A stretch of DNA of 29,629 nucleotides from Cacconaster sp045114175 (GTDB taxonomy: Bacteria; Bacteroidota; Bacteroidia; Bacteroidales; UBA932): assembly GCA_045114175.1 (NCBI GenBank), contig JBGUJZ010000042.1, positions 1-29,629 of the forward strand. Direction: 5' to 3'. Numbering within the stretch: position 1 is the first letter of the stretch; each line of letters begins with the position of its first letter. Both the position numbers and the translations under genes were made by a program. Below are positions 14,278 through 22,427 of this stretch, one piece after another. A model generated the notes under the pieces. It was not told where the DNA came from. It worked only from the letters and a program-made list of their open reading frames with translations, and ran no database searches.

Positions 14278-15819
14278 CTAGTCGGCGTAGAGGCCGTCCT
14301 TGGAGAGCAGATGATCCAAGTTGGCGATACCGTAGGCGATGACGGCCGTCACGACTGCGGAGTGTTCCATGTAAATGGGAATTACCTTGTTGTAGATGTC
14401 GTTCTCCGTGTGCCAGATATCGTTATAAATGAAGTTGTAGCCCAGCGGATCGGTGCAGTTGAGCGAGAGCGCTGCGCCACCGGCCATCTGGAACGGAGCG
14501 TGGTCGGAACCACCGGCGCGCTTGGGAATCGGACGCGGATTTCCTTCGCGTTTGTTCACCGTAAACGGAATGCCCGGCGTGTAGTCCTTGATGGGCTCGG
14601 AGACCTTCACAAAGTCGTCGTACATAGCCGGCGGAACAGTGATGGAGGTAGCGGCAGTCGGGCCGCCGTCGCGGTTGAAGTAGTTGGAAATCTTATCGAT
14701 AGGAACCGTCTTGTTGTCCACAAAATAGCTACTGCCCAGCAGGCCGTACTCCTCGCCCGTCCAGAGGCAGAAGAGCATCGTACGCTTGGGTTTTGCACCG
14801 GCAGCCGTCAGCAGACGAGCCGCCTCAATCGCCACGGAAGCGCCGTTGCCATCGTCCACCGCACCGGTAGCGATGTCATACGAATCCAGGTGACCGCCCA
14901 TCATCACATACTCCTTGGGATATTTGCTACCCTTGAGCACGCCAATCACATTGTGGTACTTGACGGGCCCCAGGAAGAAGTGGTTGCGGATATCGAACTC
15001 CAGAATCACCTCCTGGAACTCCAGCAACTTCTGTTTGATGATGGCAAACTGGTGCTCGTCCAACTTGATGTCGCACACCTTGGGAAGGGTCTCCCAGGTG
15101 AGTTTCTTGTAGTTGGCGCGGTCGCTCAGGCAGGTGATCGGCAGATCCGAAGACTGGATGAAGCCAGCCACGCCGGCCTCCACCATCTGGCGGTAGAAGA
15201 GCGCGTCGTCTTTCTTGAGCTTATGGAGCTCTTTCTTGTCCTGGTGGGTGTAGTTGTAGCGACGGATCTCGTTGTTCAGCTGTTCGATGGAATCGTTCTG
15301 AGCGATCTTGACGGCGCGGGCCGAATCGGCAGCCGGCGACCAGTCAATCACGCGACCGGTGGACGGGCTGTCGAGCAGCACCCAAGCGCCCTTCAGCTTG
15401 CCCTTCATCCGCTCGAAATCGCGGGTGGATTTAGGCTCCAGCACAGCTATTCCCTTCTGGGCACCGTGCGTTCCGGCCGTATAGGAAGGCGTACCGAAAT
15501 GCAGAATCATACCGTCTGCCGCGAGCATTTTGCCGCTCCACGGTCCGCGGCTGAAGCCGATGGGGGCCTCCCCCACCTCCTGCACCATCACCTCGAGGCC
15601 CATAGCCTTGAAGGTTTCAATGGCCCAGCGTTCTGCATCTTCCAGATTGTGAGAGCCAACCGGACGTCCGCCAATCACATTAGCAAGGACATCGTCGTGC
15701 TGCATCACGCGGTTGTCAGTTTTGCCCATTTCGAGCACCTTGCGGATAACTTTGTCTTCTGCGCGCAGCATCGGGGCCGCCACCAGCAGAACCAAAACAA
15801 TTAAGAGTATGCGTTTCAT
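14278..15819 (-). CDS. Secreted M28-family metallopeptidase
   Basis: This 513-residue protein has a Sec signal peptide (residues 1 to about 20, MKRILLIVLVLLVAAPMLRA). A PA-like insert probably occupies about 100-240. The di-zinc peptidase domain follows: GGHLDSYD (H310), GAVDDGNGAS (D322), LWTGEEYGLLGS (E356-E357), an Asp near 384, and GGSDHAPF (H440). This is the metal set of M28 aminopeptidases and carboxypeptidases. It should act in the periplasm or at the surface, clipping amino acids from peptides. I chose 15819 because the in-frame ATG at 15876 would place 19 residues, partly encoded by the preceding hairpin, before a clear signal peptide. It is the last gene of the SusCD run, 74 bases after the DUF1735 gene and separated from it by a stem-loop. 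Confidence 0.9.
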   Translation of the reverse strand: MKRILLIVLVLLVAAPMLRAEDKVIRKVLEMGKTDNRVMQHDDVLANVIGGRPVGSHNLEDAERWAIETFKAMGLEVMVQEVGEAPIGFSRGPWSGKMLAADGMILHFGTPSYTAGTHGAQKGIAVLEPKSTRDFERMKGKLKGAWVLLDSPSTGRVIDWSPAADSARAVKIAQNDSIEQLNNEIRRYNYTHQDKKELHKLKKDDALFYRQMVEAGVAGFIQSSDLPITCLSDRANYKKLTWETLPKVCDIKLDEHQFAIIKQKLLEFQEVILEFDIRNHFFLGPVKYHNVIGVLKGSKYPKEYVMMGGHLDSYDIATGAVDDGNGASVAIEAARLLTAAGAKPKRTMLFCLWTGEEYGLLGSSYFVDNKTVPIDKISNYFNRDGGPTAATSITVPPAMYDDFVKVSEPIKDYTPGIPFTVNKREGNPRPIPKRAGGSDHAPFQMAGGAALSLNCTDPLGYNFIYNDIWHTENDIYNKVIPIYMEHSAVVTAVIAYGIANLDHLLSKDGLYAD

Positions 15820-15844
15820 GGTATAAAGGATTGACATTGACCAA

Positions 15845-15874
15845 GAGAAGCGCCCTTTCGTGGGGGCGCTTCTC
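15845..15874 (-). terminator. 11-bp hairpin between lipoprotein and M28 peptidase genes
   Basis: GAGAAGCGCCC and GGGCGCTTCTC pair perfectly around an 8-base loop, 19 bases past the DUF1735 stop. On the minus strand it is followed by TTGGTCAATG, with no T-tract, so full termination is doubtful. Partial termination or a 3'-end stabilising stem that lowers peptidase expression is more likely. Confidence 0.5.
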
Positions 15875-15893
15875 AAAAGATATCATTCGACTG

Positions 15894-17252
15894 TTAGTTA
15901 GCCTGCATGATTTCGGAAACGGTGACCCACTCTCCGGTGGCTTTGTCAGGATGACGCCAGCGGTAGTTCAGAACAAACTGTTCCTTGTCCCAATCATAGT
16001 AGCTTTCCATTTCAGGATCAGCCTCTAACGTTGCAGGAGAGTTGTTACGCGAAGTCTTGTCGGTTACGAGGATGTACTCGATACCGAACTTCTTGGGATC
16101 TGCAGTCGGGACAATACGGATACGCATGTACTTGTTGTTGTACGTGGTAGCCGTAGCCTTGTTGGCAGCAGCACCGGCCAGCGTGTTGTTGGTGGCCAGC
16201 TGAAGCTCGATAACATCGTCAGCGAAACTGGTCGGAGCCTTCTTTGCCGAGTAAGCACCGGTACGCTTGGTCGTCTCCGAATAGACGGAGAGGATGCTTG
16301 CGTAGTTCTTCTCGTAAGGGTTCTTCTTCTCTACCTTCACGAAGGTGGTCTTCAGCGAGTCGTTCGGACCATAAGCCGAGACCGAGGTGATGGAGAGCGG
16401 CAAATAGTAGGCCTGGAGGAACTCCAACTTGGAAGGATCGTACTCAACCTCCACCGTTGCCCGGTCGTTGGCTCCCTTGTAGGAGACCGTCGGGGTCTTG
16501 ATGGTGACTGCGTCCTCCGGAAGAATCAGCGAGTTCTTGGGGATGACGGAGGTCGGAGCGGCAGCGAATGCGGCAGCATCGTAGCCGACGTTCACCGTAT
16601 AGTCGCCTGCCGGTACGCCGAACCCGGCGATCTGGAAGGAATCGCTGAAGTCGTCGGAACCGGTGACCAGCTTGCAGGAAGCCAGCGTAACGCCGGCACG
16701 GTTGGCATAGAAGTAAAGCGAAGGCGTCGCCACTTTGATGCCCAGCAGTGCACGGACGAAATCCGGATTCTCGTTAAGCTTGTACTCGGAAGTAGAGGTC
16801 AACTCGAGCGGAATCACATAATGCTTGGTCGCATCCAGACCGGCAGCGGCAATGGCTGCCAGGTTGAAAACCACCGGGATGGTCGCGGAGACCGCGCCGG
16901 CAGGAATGACGACACTGGTACCCGAAATGGAGTAACAGTCAGCGGGAAGCGCCAGCGTACTGCCGGAGAATTCCTGCGTCACATCAGCATTGTAATCATC
17001 GAGAACTGCAGAATTGACGGCGAAACCCACCGTGATTTCCGATTTGCGGTTGTCCGGACGGAGGCCACCGAAATACACGCCGAAATTGACGGTATAGGTA
17101 CCCTGCTGAACATCCCAAACCTGGTTCTCGGAGAAACCGTACTGCGCAAAGTAGACTTGCGGATCAGCATTGTCAATCCAGACGTTTTTCTCGCAGGAGA
17201 CCAATGCCAATACAGCCACAAAGGCGGTAATTATGATTTTGGTTGCTTTCAT
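15894..17252 (-). CDS. DUF1735 / BT_3044-like surface lipoprotein of a SusCD locus
   Basis: This 452-residue lipoprotein has signal peptide MKATKIIITAFVAVLALVSC with the lipidated Cys at 20, followed by E. The N-terminal half (about 30-160) has the beta-sandwich pattern of DUF1735 (VYFAQYGFSENQVW; IPAGAVSATIPVVFN), followed by a second, similar module (about 165-300). The C-terminal part, with DVIELQLATNN and YYDWDKEQFVLNYRWR, resembles the DUF4361/BT_3044-like domain. Such proteins sit on the cell surface beside SusC/SusD and are thought to help bind the substrate. It begins 27 bases after susD1. Confidence 0.82.
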   Translation of the reverse strand: MKATKIIITAFVAVLALVSCEKNVWIDNADPQVYFAQYGFSENQVWDVQQGTYTVNFGVYFGGLRPDNRKSEITVGFAVNSAVLDDYNADVTQEFSGSTLALPADCYSISGTSVVIPAGAVSATIPVVFNLAAIAAAGLDATKHYVIPLELTSTSEYKLNENPDFVRALLGIKVATPSLYFYANRAGVTLASCKLVTGSDDFSDSFQIAGFGVPAGDYTVNVGYDAAAFAAAPTSVIPKNSLILPEDAVTIKTPTVSYKGANDRATVEVEYDPSKLEFLQAYYLPLSITSVSAYGPNDSLKTTFVKVEKKNPYEKNYASILSVYSETTKRTGAYSAKKAPTSFADDVIELQLATNNTLAGAAANKATATTYNNKYMRIRIVPTADPKKFGIEYILVTDKTSRNNSPATLEADPEMESYYDWDKEQFVLNYRWRHPDKATGEWVTVSEIMQAN

Positions 17253-17279
17253 ACTGTTTCAATCATTAACGGGTTATCA

Positions 17280-19220
17280 TTACCAACCGGGATTCTGTGA
17301 GAAATCAGTGTATCTCTTGTACTTGACAATCTCGGTGTAAGGAACCGGCCACCAGTAGTACTTGTCTTCCCAAACACGGTCTTCAACCTTTTCGACTTCG
17401 TAGTTGAAACCGGTCGGGCGGCCGTCACTGCCAAAGGCCTTCGGGGTAATCTTGATACCGTGGATCGGCTGACCGAACTTTTCGCCCTCTTTCCAACGAC
17501 GGACATCGTAGAAACGGTGGCCCTCGAAGCAAAGCTCAACCTGACGCTCGTGGTGAATGGTTTCACGCATCACGTCCTGATTTGCATACTTTTCAGCCTT
17601 AAGTTCCGGCATTCTCACATTCTTGCGAACAGCATTGATTACCTTGACAGCCGTATCGTACTCGTTCTCGTCTTCCTCAAAGAGGCCGCGGAGGCCGCCC
17701 TTCGGGTCGGGAGTGGTAGGACCGTATGCCTCGTTCAGCGCCTCGGCATAGTTGAGCAGCAGCTCGGTGAAACGGAACTCGCAGCGCGCGCGCTTCTGGG
17801 AGGTATAGTTACCGGAAGTATATCTGTACCATGCCTCGGAGAGGAACTTGCGGTAGTAGTAACCGGTCTTGGTGCTGTTCTTCAGCGTGTGGTCACGGTG
17901 CTTGCCATCCGCATAGTGCACACCGTCGATGTCGCATTCGCTCCAGGTATCGATATAATAAGCTTTTGCGGCGCTGTTGCCCCAATAGTAGCCATTATAA
18001 AGGATGGAAGCATAGAAACGCGGGTCGCGGTTTGCATACGGGTTGGCTGCATGCACCGGATTGTTCCAGTCGAACGCCGTACCGTCTTTCATTTCGAAAG
18101 CGTCCACCATTTCCTGGGTCGGGTTGGTGTAACCGTTGAAACCGGATTCACCGGCCGGCAGGTTGTAGCGCTCCCAGAAAGTGGAGGAAGAGGTGGTACG
18201 TTCACCGGTCCAGATCTGTTCGTGGTTCTCCAGACCGTCGGTCATGGAGATGTTGTAGTTGTACGAACCAGCGGCGGAGTTGATACCGGGTTTGCCCTTG
18301 ACAGGCTCCCACCAGCTCGTCTTCTTGTCCTCGATCTGGCTCAGACCGTAGAACTCGTTGTCATTGACAGCCTCGCGAGCTGCATCGGCAGCGGCAATCC
18401 AGCGGTTGACATCACCCACCGTACGGGCCGGACTTCCCCAAGTGTCATAGTCACCCTGGTAAAGCGGGCTCGCATAGTAGAGCAATGCACGCGCCTTGAG
18501 TGCCTGTGCACCGGTGCGGTTCACACGGCCCCAGTTGTCGTCGTCCCAAAGGAGCGGCAGGGAATCAATGGCTGCATCGCAGTCCTTCATGAGCTGTGCG
18601 AAACACTCGTCCAACGTGTTGCGATCACGATAGAGTTCCGGGTCGTTGACATCTTCCACCTGGGTCGAGATAACGAAGCGGCCGTAGCGGCGCATCAGCT
18701 CGAACTCAGCCCATGCACGCCAGAAGTAAGCCTGGCCCTTGAACCAGGTGCGGTCGTAGCGACGGGTCGGGTCGTTCAAGTCATCGATCAGGATGGAGGT
18801 ATCTACGTTAGCCAGGAACGTATTGGTCTTTCGCATGATCAGGTAGGCGTTGATCCACGGCTGACGGCTGTTACCGGAAGAGGAGAATGCAGCGCCACCA
18901 TAATAGACGTTCGGCGTGTTGAGCGGGGTCCAGACGCCATTGGTAAACTTCTGGACACCTGCATTTGCCATCGAGTGTTCTGCCTCGTCGGTTGCGCAGG
19001 CCAGCTGGCCATAGGTACCGACCACTTCATTGATGTGCGGGCAGAAGATGTAACGAGCATAGATATCGTCGACCACAGCCTTCACATACTTGTAGTAGGT
19101 CCAGATATCTTCGGGCTGACGAGCTGCATCCGGCGGCCAGGGGGCGATAAACTCACGCTCGCAGGAAGCCAGAGACAGGAAAGCGACAGCTATGATAAAT
19201 GCTTTGATAAACTTTTTCAT
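17280..19220 (-). CDS. RagB/SusD-family nutrient-binding lipoprotein (SusD1)
   Basis: This 646-residue surface lipoprotein has lipobox LASC (Cys 20) followed by E. The TPR-like helical SusD fold is indicated by QAYFWRAWAEFELMRRYG, ALKARALLYYASPLY, LLLNYAEALNEAYGP, and near the end QVELCFEGHRFYDVRRWKEG, with the family's usual C-terminus of aromatic and basic residues. SusD proteins cap the SusC barrel and bind the ligand. The start follows the susC1 stop by four bases, so the pair is translationally coupled. It is longer than the classical SusD (about 550). Confidence 0.93.
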   Translation of the reverse strand: MKKFIKAFIIAVAFLSLASCEREFIAPWPPDAARQPEDIWTYYKYVKAVVDDIYARYIFCPHINEVVGTYGQLACATDEAEHSMANAGVQKFTNGVWTPLNTPNVYYGGAAFSSSGNSRQPWINAYLIMRKTNTFLANVDTSILIDDLNDPTRRYDRTWFKGQAYFWRAWAEFELMRRYGRFVISTQVEDVNDPELYRDRNTLDECFAQLMKDCDAAIDSLPLLWDDDNWGRVNRTGAQALKARALLYYASPLYQGDYDTWGSPARTVGDVNRWIAAADAAREAVNDNEFYGLSQIEDKKTSWWEPVKGKPGINSAAGSYNYNISMTDGLENHEQIWTGERTTSSSTFWERYNLPAGESGFNGYTNPTQEMVDAFEMKDGTAFDWNNPVHAANPYANRDPRFYASILYNGYYWGNSAAKAYYIDTWSECDIDGVHYADGKHRDHTLKNSTKTGYYYRKFLSEAWYRYTSGNYTSQKRARCEFRFTELLLNYAEALNEAYGPTTPDPKGGLRGLFEEDENEYDTAVKVINAVRKNVRMPELKAEKYANQDVMRETIHHERQVELCFEGHRFYDVRRWKEGEKFGQPIHGIKITPKAFGSDGRPTGFNYEVEKVEDRVWEDKYYWWPVPYTEIVKYKRYTDFSQNPGW

Positions 19221-19224
19221 ACGC

Positions 19225-22200
19225 TTAGAAGGTTAAGTCGATTCCGATACTGTAAAGTTTGGTCTGCGGATAACGGATAGAACCTGCCAGCCAGTCCTCT
19301 GCATCGATGTGTTTCTCGCGCAGGGAGGAGTTGCTGAAGGTAATCGGGTTATACGTGTTGAGATAGACCTTCACATTGTCAACCGCCACTTTGCTGAGCC
19401 ACTTCTTGGGAAGCGTATAGCTCAGGGCGATGTTCTTGATACGAAGGAAAGCAGCGTCTACCATCCAGAAGCTGGAGATACGGTAGTTGTTGTCGAAAGC
19501 CGTAGCGGAGGAGAAACGGGGATAAGTTGCCGTTTCAGCATTGGTTGCCGAACCGTCGGGACCGATAATCACGCGGCCTTCCATCCACTTCTGTGCCGTA
19601 CCGTTGTCGTAGAATGCACGGACAGCGTCTGCATAGAGGTAGTTCGTCTGGAGTGCCGTACCCTGGAACAGGACGTCCAGACCGATACCGGCATATTCCA
19701 CATTGATGTTCAAACCAGCGGAGAGACGCGGGTCACGGCCTTCGCCGAGGGGAACGTAGTCGTTGGCATCCACGAGGTTGTCACCATTGACATCCTTGTA
19801 CTTCATGTCACCGACACCGTATGCACCGAATCCCTGTTCCGGACTGTTGTCGACATCTGCCTGGTCTTTGAAGAAACCGAGGAAGATCAGACCATAGTCC
19901 ATACGGGTACGCTGGCCGGTCTGCCACAGGTTGTCGTACTCACGGTAAGGCTCACCCATTTCGATAATCTTGTTATCGGTATAGGAGACCTGGCCCATGA
20001 TGTTGTATTTGAACTTGCCAGCCTGGCCGTGCCAGTTGAGCATCAATTCGTAGCCGTAGCTATTGACGATACCGTCGTTGGTGATAGGCATACGGGCATC
20101 CAACACACCGAGGACCTTCGGGTAGCGGCCGATAGCTGCCGTGTAGGCATCAAAGCGGCGCTCGAAGAATGCTTCCACATCAAAGTCGAGGCGGTGGTTG
20201 AAGAGCGTACCTTCAAGGGCGGCATTGACCATGAAGGCCTTCTCGATGCAGGCATCCGGGTTGGCCATACGGCCTTCGTACACAAGGTTCATAGCCGTAG
20301 CTGCCGTACCGAAGTGCAGGTAGCCGCTGGAAGTACCGGAGACCCACCAACGCTCGCGGGCGGGGTAACGCTCGTCGTCGCCGTTGATATCGGTGAAGGA
20401 GTACTCGTTGTTACCGGAAAGACCGGCGGACAGACGCAGTTTCAAGTAATCCACTGCCTTGACCTCCTTCATGAAGTTCTCACCGGAGATGACCCAGGAG
20501 AATGCACCTGCCGGGAAGAGAGAACGCGGGTTCTCCGTCTGGTAGAATTTTTCACTGCCGGAGAGGCAGAGGGTTGCGTCGAAGAAGTAACGGTTCTTGT
20601 AGCCGTAACGTCCCCAGAGCGCGAAGTTCTCACGACGATAGTCGGATTTGTTGTTACCGGAGAGCACCTCCTGATAACGGTTCCAGAGAGCCATTGCATC
20701 TACCACATGATCACCGAAAACACGGTTGTACTTGATTTCGGTATCCATACCGTAGTAACGGGTCGTACCGTAAGCACCGCTGCTGGAGAGGGAACCGTCC
20801 GTACCGTAAGAGGTATAGACATCCTCACCAAGTGCGTTCTGGGAATACTGCCAGACACGGAAGGTACGGCTCTTTTCCACACGGTAGGAGTTGTAGCCGT
20901 CCAGGTGGCCGGCGAACTCTACGGTAAGACCCGGCGTCACAAAGTCGCTCAGGTCGGCCTTTGCACGACCGCTGATCTGGTAGTAACGCATGGTCCGCTC
21001 GTTGTAACCGCGGTAAGCCATGAGAGCCAGCGGGTTCTTCTGATAGACGGAGTTACCGCCCAACATGAAGACCTCTTTCTGCAGATCAGGGTCCACACCG
21101 GTGAAGTAAAGCGGATATGCACCTGCCGGGTTCTTGAACTGGTCAAAGAGCTCACCGGCAAAGGAGCCGTAGGTACCGTCGTCATAGTACGGGTACTTGC
21201 GCTCGAGGATACGGCCGCCGATCGTCGTGGAGAGGGTCAGCCATTTAGCCAGGCTGATGTCCAGGTTGGAACGGGCGTTGAACTTGGAGAAGTTCGTTAC
21301 GGAAGGGAAATCAGGATTAAAATGCTGATACTTGAACAGACCGTCCTGCGAGGTGTAGCCCAACAGCACGAAGTAACGGGCGATCTGGTTACCACCGGTC
21401 ATCGTGATGGAAGCCTTACGCTGGGAAGCGTACTTGTTCATCAACTCCTTGTAGAAGTCCACGTTCGGGTGGGTCAGCGGGGAGTCGCCGGTGCGCCAGT
21501 GCTCGAGGTCATCAGCGGTATAAGTCGGAGCATAACCGTCGTTGACGCGCGCCTCGTTGTACCATTGTGCATACGTATAAGCATCTACATAGTCCGGGTA
21601 GCAGTCCGTCGGGGTCAGGATACCTTCGTTGTACTTGACCTCGATGGTACGCTTGTTGGTCATACCGCGCTTGGTGGTCACGAGGATCACACCGTTCGCG
21701 CCACGGTTACCGTAGATAGCCGTTGCTGCAGCATCCTTGAGGACGCTGAAGGATTCGATCTCATTGGCATCGAGGTCGTCGAACGTACGCTCGAAACCAT
21801 CCACGATAATCAGCGGGGTAGCCACACCGTAGCAGTCCACACCGTTCTGGTTGCCACCGAAGAGGGTGCGCACGCCACGGATACGGTAGGTAGCCTCATC
21901 CGCACCCGGCATGCCGGCATACTGACGGGAGGTCATACCCAACACGCGGCCCGAGAGGGCGTTACCCAGGGAGGTAACCTTACTCTTGTCCAGTTCCTCA
22001 GAACCGATGGTCATGATGGAAGCGTTCAAGTCGCGTTTCTTGGTGTCGCGATACGGCATGTGGACCACATCGTAGGTGCCCTGTCCAGCCGGCGCTTCCT
22101 TCAGCACGATACGGTAGAAACCGTCCGCTGAAGTAACCGTCTGCTGCAGTTCATAGTAGTAATCGGTATTGAAGACCAGCACGGCGCCGATGCTCGGAAC

Positions 22201-22416
22201 GGTGATGGTGAAGTCACCGTATTCGTCCGATTCGGTGTCGATGAAGGAATCCTGGACCGTAATCCGGACGCCCATCATCGGAAGGCCTTTTTCGTTGACC
22301 ACGTTACCGGAAATGGTTACCGGCTGTTCCTTGGCCTTCTTGCCCTGTGCCGACGCAAGCGGTGCGCAGAGCACCAGGGCGAGCATGATTGCAATATATT
22401 TATATATGTGTTTCAT
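19225..22416 (-). CDS. SusC/RagA-family TonB-linked outer-membrane transporter (SusC1)
   Basis: This 1063-residue protein starts with a Sec signal peptide (cleavage after ASA, residue 23). A CarboxypepD_reg-like domain (about 33-108) is followed by a plug (about 125-250, with PLIIVDGFER and ESFSVLKDAAATAIYGNRGA) and a 22-strand barrel ending in an aromatic residue (LTF). The TonB-box region is unusual: TYDVVHMPY (114-122) stands where VVVxGYG is normally found, although the following KKRDL-x-x-SI is typical. I chose ATG 22416, preceded by AGGAGG four bases away. The alternative at 22434 overlaps the susD2 stop and adds six residues encoded by the ribosome-binding site itself. Confidence 0.94.
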   Translation of the reverse strand: MKHIYKYIAIMLALVLCAPLASAQGKKAKEQPVTISGNVVNEKGLPMMGVRITVQDSFIDTESDEYGDFTITVPSIGAVLVFNTDYYYELQQTVTSADGFYRIVLKEAPAGQGTYDVVHMPYRDTKKRDLNASIMTIGSEELDKSKVTSLGNALSGRVLGMTSRQYAGMPGADEATYRIRGVRTLFGGNQNGVDCYGVATPLIIVDGFERTFDDLDANEIESFSVLKDAAATAIYGNRGANGVILVTTKRGMTNKRTIEVKYNEGILTPTDCYPDYVDAYTYAQWYNEARVNDGYAPTYTADDLEHWRTGDSPLTHPNVDFYKELMNKYASQRKASITMTGGNQIARYFVLLGYTSQDGLFKYQHFNPDFPSVTNFSKFNARSNLDISLAKWLTLSTTIGGRILERKYPYYDDGTYGSFAGELFDQFKNPAGAYPLYFTGVDPDLQKEVFMLGGNSVYQKNPLALMAYRGYNERTMRYYQISGRAKADLSDFVTPGLTVEFAGHLDGYNSYRVEKSRTFRVWQYSQNALGEDVYTSYGTDGSLSSSGAYGTTRYYGMDTEIKYNRVFGDHVVDAMALWNRYQEVLSGNNKSDYRRENFALWGRYGYKNRYFFDATLCLSGSEKFYQTENPRSLFPAGAFSWVISGENFMKEVKAVDYLKLRLSAGLSGNNEYSFTDINGDDERYPARERWWVSGTSSGYLHFGTAATAMNLVYEGRMANPDACIEKAFMVNAALEGTLFNHRLDFDVEAFFERRFDAYTAAIGRYPKVLGVLDARMPITNDGIVNSYGYELMLNWHGQAGKFKYNIMGQVSYTDNKIIEMGEPYREYDNLWQTGQRTRMDYGLIFLGFFKDQADVDNSPEQGFGAYGVGDMKYKDVNGDNLVDANDYVPLGEGRDPRLSAGLNINVEYAGIGLDVLFQGTALQTNYLYADAVRAFYDNGTAQKWMEGRVIIGPDGSATNAETATYPRFSSATAFDNNYRISSFWMVDAAFLRIKNIALSYTLPKKWLSKVAVDNVKVYLNTYNPITFSNSSLREKHIDAEDWLAGSIRYPQTKLYSIGIDLTF

Positions 22417-22420
22417 AGTG

Positions 22421-22426
22421 CCTCCT
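22421..22426 (-). promoter_or_regulatory. Strong Shine-Dalgarno for susC1
   Basis: The minus strand reads AAAAGGAGG, four bases before the ATG at 22416 and directly after the susD2 stop. A perfect AGGAGG is uncommon in this phylum, and here it decides the start codon. Confidence 0.7.
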
Positions 22427-22427
22427 T

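Noticed and set aside
15820..15876. Upstream start at 15876 for the M28 peptidase
   Set aside because: It would translate through the intergenic hairpin and put 19 residues ahead of a clear signal peptide.
19309..22131. A 940-codon open frame on the + strand opposite susC1
   Set aside because: It is a shadow of the SusC1 coding pattern. The translation is low in domain signals and rich in Val, Glu, Thr and His, as expected from antisense reading of a GC-rich gene. Equivalent long antisense frames lie opposite susC2, susD1, susD2, M28, the LRR gene and AmpG-NamZ.
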